Source: Blastobasis lacticolella
Lineage: Eukaryota; Arthropoda; Insecta; Lepidoptera; Blastobasidae
Reading direction: 5' to 3'
Assembly: GCA_905147135.1 (NCBI GenBank)
Contig: LR990039.1
Span: 30,935,708-30,999,707, forward strand
DNA: 64,000 bases
A model generated the notes under the pieces. That model was not told the DNA's origin. It worked only from the letters and a program-made list of their open reading frames with translations, and did not search any database. The position numbers and the translations under genes were made by a program. How positions within the stretch are numbered: the first letter of the stretch is position 1; each line of letters starts with the position of its first letter. Below, piece after piece: positions 50,401 to 56,400 of this stretch.

Positions 50401-53400
50401 ATCTTGGTATCCACCTCCTATGTGTAATAATTATGTAAGTGTGTAACAAAAGGTACTACACTCAGGTAAGGCACTCAATTTCAAACGTTAATCCATTCCG
50501 AGTAATACTGAATTAAACATTTCAACGGTAGCTTTTTTGTTTGCAAAATTGTATGAAACGTGAATGTTTCTGAATAGTCTAGAGTTGCGCTGTCACCGCC
50601 TCTTGCAAATGCTCTTAGATCTTAATGCAATCCTTTTTCTAGACGGGATACTCCGACGAAGCGATGTCGTTGCCCGGCGACAGGCAAGTGTACACGCCCT
50701 GCGGCTTCTACAAGGGTTGTCGTGTTGCCATCAAGAAAGTGGACAAACAACGCGTAGACCTTACCAGACCGCTGTTGCTGGAACTCAAGAAGATGAAAGA
50801 TCTGGAGCACGACCATCTAACCAGATTCTACGGAGCTTGCGTCGACCCCCCACACTGTTGTCTGCTGACCGAATACTGTCCCAAAGGCTCCTTGCAAGAC
50901 ATCCTGGAAAACGAGTCTATCAAGTTGGATTGGATGTTCAAGATCAGCCTTATGCATGACATCGTCAGGGTGAGTGCTTTCTTCAGGCAGATTTTTGGGT
51001 CGCGGTGATTTGTGATCAGTAGACTGGTTATCTTTTGAAACAAACCTAGGTACTTACTTTTCAATATAATTGTTTTCTTGTGCTAAGTAGTTGATATAGG
51101 CACTACGGCGGCTGATAAAGTTACTTATAAGGATTAATTGCTTCGATATACCTATGTATCATATTTATTCCTATTTGTCATTGTTATAGGCGACATACCG
51201 TTTTCCATAGTGGGCTAACTGTTCATTTGTCACCGAGTAACATCACTACATATTGTAAATAAAACAAAGTTCCACGCCGCGTCTGTCTGTCTGTTCAAAA
51301 ATACTGAACGAATTTTCATGCGGTTTCTATTGATAGATAGAGTGACTTAAGAGGAAAGTTTAGGTGTATAATTTGTTAACCGTGCGAAACCGGGGCGGGT
51401 CGCTAGTAAAAAATAAATTCAAAGTGACAAGACTTAAATAATTGATAGGTATATATAATATAAAAATATTAGCCAAATAATATTCAGTTGCTAAGACAGT
51501 TAACTTATAAGTCGTCCCTCGTGTTTAGGAAGTGTATTCGGAAAACACGTTCCTGATTTCATTAGCTTAATATGTTTTCTCCCAACACCAACAGAAGCCC
51601 TCGAGGGTCGTGCATATATTCTCCCAATATTAATTGATGTCCTTCACGATTAAACAATTCTGCCCGCTACCAGACATTCATTCTTCACACCCCTTAATGA
51701 AAGCTCAGTGATCAGAACCTACCTTTCCAAGTACCTTTTCAAGTAGCCAGAACGTTTACTGATGATTGGATAGAATTATCGATTATCATTTCACTCGTTC
51801 AGAAATTAATTTATTCCTAAAACAGACAAGAATCAATCGCTCGATATCAAATATTTTTCATACATACTATCATAAAATAACTACTAACTAAAGCCTCTCT
51901 ACAAATGTCAGCTGTAGGTATTAGTCTAGCAATTAGGCAACATAAAATGTATGGGAGCGGTTGATGTCAAAAATTTGGATTATTTCTATTAGAATTAAGT
52001 CGGTTAATAGCCACCGCTGACTGGCAGGTTTTGGGGGCACAGGATCCATCAGCTTATCTGTGAACTGACTTTTGTCGCCACCGGTGCACTCGAGCGTACG
52101 AAGATGCCGTAGACACTGATAATCGAATTGCATCTCATCTCACCAGCCATGGTTCCTAATTGAAGGTGAAGGTAGCCAGCGCAATTACAGGCATGAGGCA
52201 TTTCATCTTAGTCGTCACAGTGACAACTCACCTGAGGTTCTGCGGAATCGTAGATGTTATGGGCTAAGGGCTCAGATCTCTCTACTCGTTTGACCCTGCA
52301 TAGAATTAAAAAAATGGCCATTTCACAGATAAGTTGATGGCACTGTAACAATAGAGTCTTATGTAAATCCTTGTGTATTTTTAACACCACATTTACAACG
52401 CACAGGGCATGAACTATCTGCACAACTCCGACATACGATCCCACGGGGCGCTGAAGTCCAGCAACTGCGTTGTGGATTCACGCTTCGTACTGAAGATAAC
52501 GGACTTTGGACTTCACGCGCTGAGGACTTACGAATCGGACGCGAGAGCTCACAGCTTCTGGACCCGTGAGTAAAAAATAACAATACGAAATACCACAGAA
52601 TAATCATCGTCCGCATATCAGCTGAAAGATGCCCACTGCTGGGCATAGATCTCGCCCAGGGATCGCCATAAGCTTTTATGTCCTCCTGCCAAGCGGTCCT
52701 GTGCCATCCTTTATGGAGATCTTACCATCGGTCGTCGGCCTACCTAGCGGGAGGTCTACCCATGCTGCGTTTTTCTATAAATAGATAATAAATAAATAAA
52801 TAATCGTGGACAAATTCACACAGCGCCATCTAGCTCCAAACTAAGAAAAGCTTGTACTATGGGTGCTAGATAACAAATTTACTACATATATACATTTCAA
52901 TACATACGTATTATACATAGTATATAGAACACCCAGACCCGTAACAGAAATTATAATTCATCGTTTCAATTTCTGCCTGATTTTATGTGATGTGTGCTAA
53001 AGCACTATCTAGCTAATCAATCATATTTGCTAAACTATCATCCGCATCATCACTTAGACAAGGTGGGATGGCTGGCAGACAAATACTTGGCTATAATACT
53101 AGAATTAATACTTATTAAAAATATAGTAGGTACTGCTCAAAAATAAGAGCTGCGTCACTATATTGTCATTACTCATTCTAACACTAACATTACTGGTAGT
53201 GGGATCGATGGTAATTTCATCTCAATCAAAACGTTGTTAGTGTTGATGACTCCACCATAAATTTACAACCTTGTTTGTATTTGTTGACCTAAAATATTCC
53301 AAGCTTCCAAATACCAATTACATAGTTGTGTACCCTTCTACAGTACGAGTAAAATAGCACGCATTTGAGTTAACTGTTTTAATCCGATCCACACTGTGTG

Positions 53401-56400
53401 TTCCAAGCCGGCTTAAGGACCCACATCACATAATACATTTAACTGACCCTTTGTTCACAGTCAGATGTAATAAAGGCTTCGCATGAATATTATAATTAAT
53501 TTAGGCATGGTGTCATGAAAATCTTATCAACCTTCAGCACTGTCACATTATATTAAACCGTGTAAATTATTCCCAACCTTGAGTCAAGTGTGTGTTCTAC
53601 GTATAATAAAATGCTTCAGAGGGCGCCGCGTTAAAGTCACCTTTATTTTCTAAGTACTGTGTCTGGATTTGGGCCTGTATTTAATTCTGAGATTTCAATT
53701 TATTATTGAAATTGATAATTTTGCGATGACGTATGATATATTTAATAGTTTAAGTTTATTGCAATGGAACTTTGTTAGCAACTGATCCCATGAATTCGAT
53801 GATACGTAGTCGCAAAAGTAATAATTTCAATCACTGAAATCAGAAAATTGTTAGCAACAGAGTTACGTAATTAGCCTACTGATATTGCTAAAACAGATAT
53901 CACGGTCAATTTCTGTATTGCTATGATTTATGACCTATTTTGTAATCGAATTTTACGTAGCAAATATAATATTACAAATAGACCCATTTTTGGAGTACGG
54001 GTTGTCTTACAACTAGTGTCCGACCGAAACTTCGGTTTCGGCTTCGCCACCTTTGGCCAAAAAAACCAACTTCCTGCGAAGTGTTTTTATTATATTTGAC
54101 AAATAAATTGCAAGGTAATTATTTTTATTATGTCTAGATCTACTTCTAGAGATGATTTAAATTGCCTTTCTATACTATACAGTCCGTAGAAGTCTTTAAC
54201 ATTAAAGTTAATACCTAAAAATAATTTAGGTAAGTATATAATTAATTGTATCTTGTAGACAATCTTGAACAATATTTCTGTTTGTGGCGATAGCTGATTA
54301 ATCGGCTTCGACTTCGAATAGAAATTGACCTTCGGTGGTCATTACCTACAGCATGGTCTAATAGTATACAGTTCTACTTAGAATAATTTTTGTCGTGAAC
54401 AGTGGTCATACTAAAGCGGGCTTCACTATTTCTTTAATATATGGTTTAAATTATCTTGTTCTGAACATTGACTAAATAATTGTAAATTTTGGACTGTTAC
54501 TTCGCTTATCTACTTTTGATGCTGTCTGTACGTCTAGCTATTTAGTCTAGATATCGAGCAGGTGCCATGTTCACATAGAATTCAAATAACGAATGAACTG
54601 TAGAGTTGTCTTACCTAATGCGTAATAAACAAGTTCTGCAGTAAAAACTAAGCGTGCATTGAATGAATGAGCGTGAAATAGGTGATTTAAACTATTTTAT
54701 TGGATTGTAAATAGAACGAAACTGAATGCGTTTACGTGTAGATTGTCAATTGTGGTGCAGTTATCAATTCAAAGGTAAACTGTAGAAATTTCATTCCAAG
54801 CAGTCTACGCGGGAGCGAGTACTCCGCTAGAGCCTCAAAAAGCCGTTGGCGAGAGGTTATATGCCGTTTATTAAAGAACGGCGTAGTTTATTAACTGTTT
54901 GGTAACAATTAAAACAGGAAACGTTTCTTTCTCTCTCTCTTCCTTTGTCTCATTCTCCTACAATTACACATACCGGCCAATTTAGCGGGACAGAAAAAAG
55001 AAGGCACATGAATATTTTTGTTATCGTTTCCCATAATTTTGACTGTCTGTTCAATTGGCACTGAGTAGCATGTAAAAGTAATTTATATAGAGTATCGTTA
55101 CAATTTAACTCGCAGAATTTTACCCACAAATTTTGCCCACAGATCTGCTGTGGACCGCTCCGGAACTTCTTCGCATGCAAAACCCTCCCCCAGAAGGAAC
55201 CCAGAAAGGCGACACCTATTCTTTTGGAATCATCATGCATGAAATCGTGAATCGTCAAGGTGTATTTTGGACTGGCACCGGAGCTGAGATATCTCCTAAG
55301 GGTAAGTCTGGAAAGATTGCCATGACTGTATGTCTCGGACATTAATGCACTCAGGTATTCGGGGGATCAGTAACAGGCAACCCACCTGCTTGTAAAAGTT
55401 GAGAAGTTATCTAAAAAATCGAAACTGCTAATTTAAAATCAAATTGAAGTATTTACTTAGCTACCTGAAGTAAAAAAGGAGAAATATACCGGGAATAGCG
55501 AGATTCATGACACCTATATTTTTAGAATAACGTGACCTTTCTTCCTTACTATTTGGTGAACCCCTACCCACTTACATCTTTCAATATCGCTGAGCTTCGA
55601 CTTTGTATTCACCTACTTCATGAATGTGGCTATGTCTGCTCCTACGTATGCACCAGAGACGACGCTTTTCAAAGCCGCCGACATCAATACCTACTCACTT
55701 TTTTCAACAGATTTCAAATATAATAGGTCGAAATATTAATCAGAGTATTATTTACACGTTGTCTAACGTTGAGACGGCTTCTTTGAATTTCCATACTTGA
55801 ATATTTGTGTGTTGCATTAATCTTCGGTACATTGCGTCTCATCTTAATATTAGCTTAGTGTAAGATTATAGAGTGAGATTGAATCGCTTGATCTTGAGAT
55901 TAAAGCGTCTCAATGTATTTTCCTTGTAAAGTTGTTGCCTTATATTTTACCAAATTAGTACGTTTTGGTATGCCTATACCCCGGACATTCTAATCTGCTA
56001 GCGTTGCCCTATTTATCTACTATGCGATGCTAAGTGAATGTGTTTTCGGTATGTTGACTTTCAGATTATATGTACTTAATGGTTGAGAGAAAGCTCATTG
56101 TTACTGACAATGAGCTATTCTGCCTTATTCGTGTGGCTTGGTCTCGAATACATTAGCCAGAACACAAAATTCCTTCACTTGTCGTTACGTAAAAGCCACG
56201 ATATTTGCCCTCAGCAGAAGCATCTCAACCTAGCCTCCCACTCATACATATCAATCAATCACAACAACACTAAAAGTGTATGTGCTGGCGCATATTTATG
56301 AGCTTCTAACGCGAATTTCACCCCGCACACGTCACATTTCGAGCGTGCTCCGGCAATAGTGTGAGACTCGATTGTATTCCGTTATCGTTTGGTTTCGTTT

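Larger units (their letters stand above)
52566..55142 (+). other. Cyclase intron 9
   Basis: 2.6 kb. It contains an RTE-like LINE tail (52613-52772) and a truncated SINE family A (52795-52965). The remaining AT-rich 52970-55140 holds the low-complexity cgaaacttcggtttcggcttc (about 54026) and nothing assigned. Confidence 0.65.

Noticed and set aside
52406..52565. Loss of the kinase catalytic aspartate as a damaging mutation
   Set aside because: Receptor guanylate cyclases naturally have a pseudokinase; SHG/SSN in place of HRD is normal for the family.
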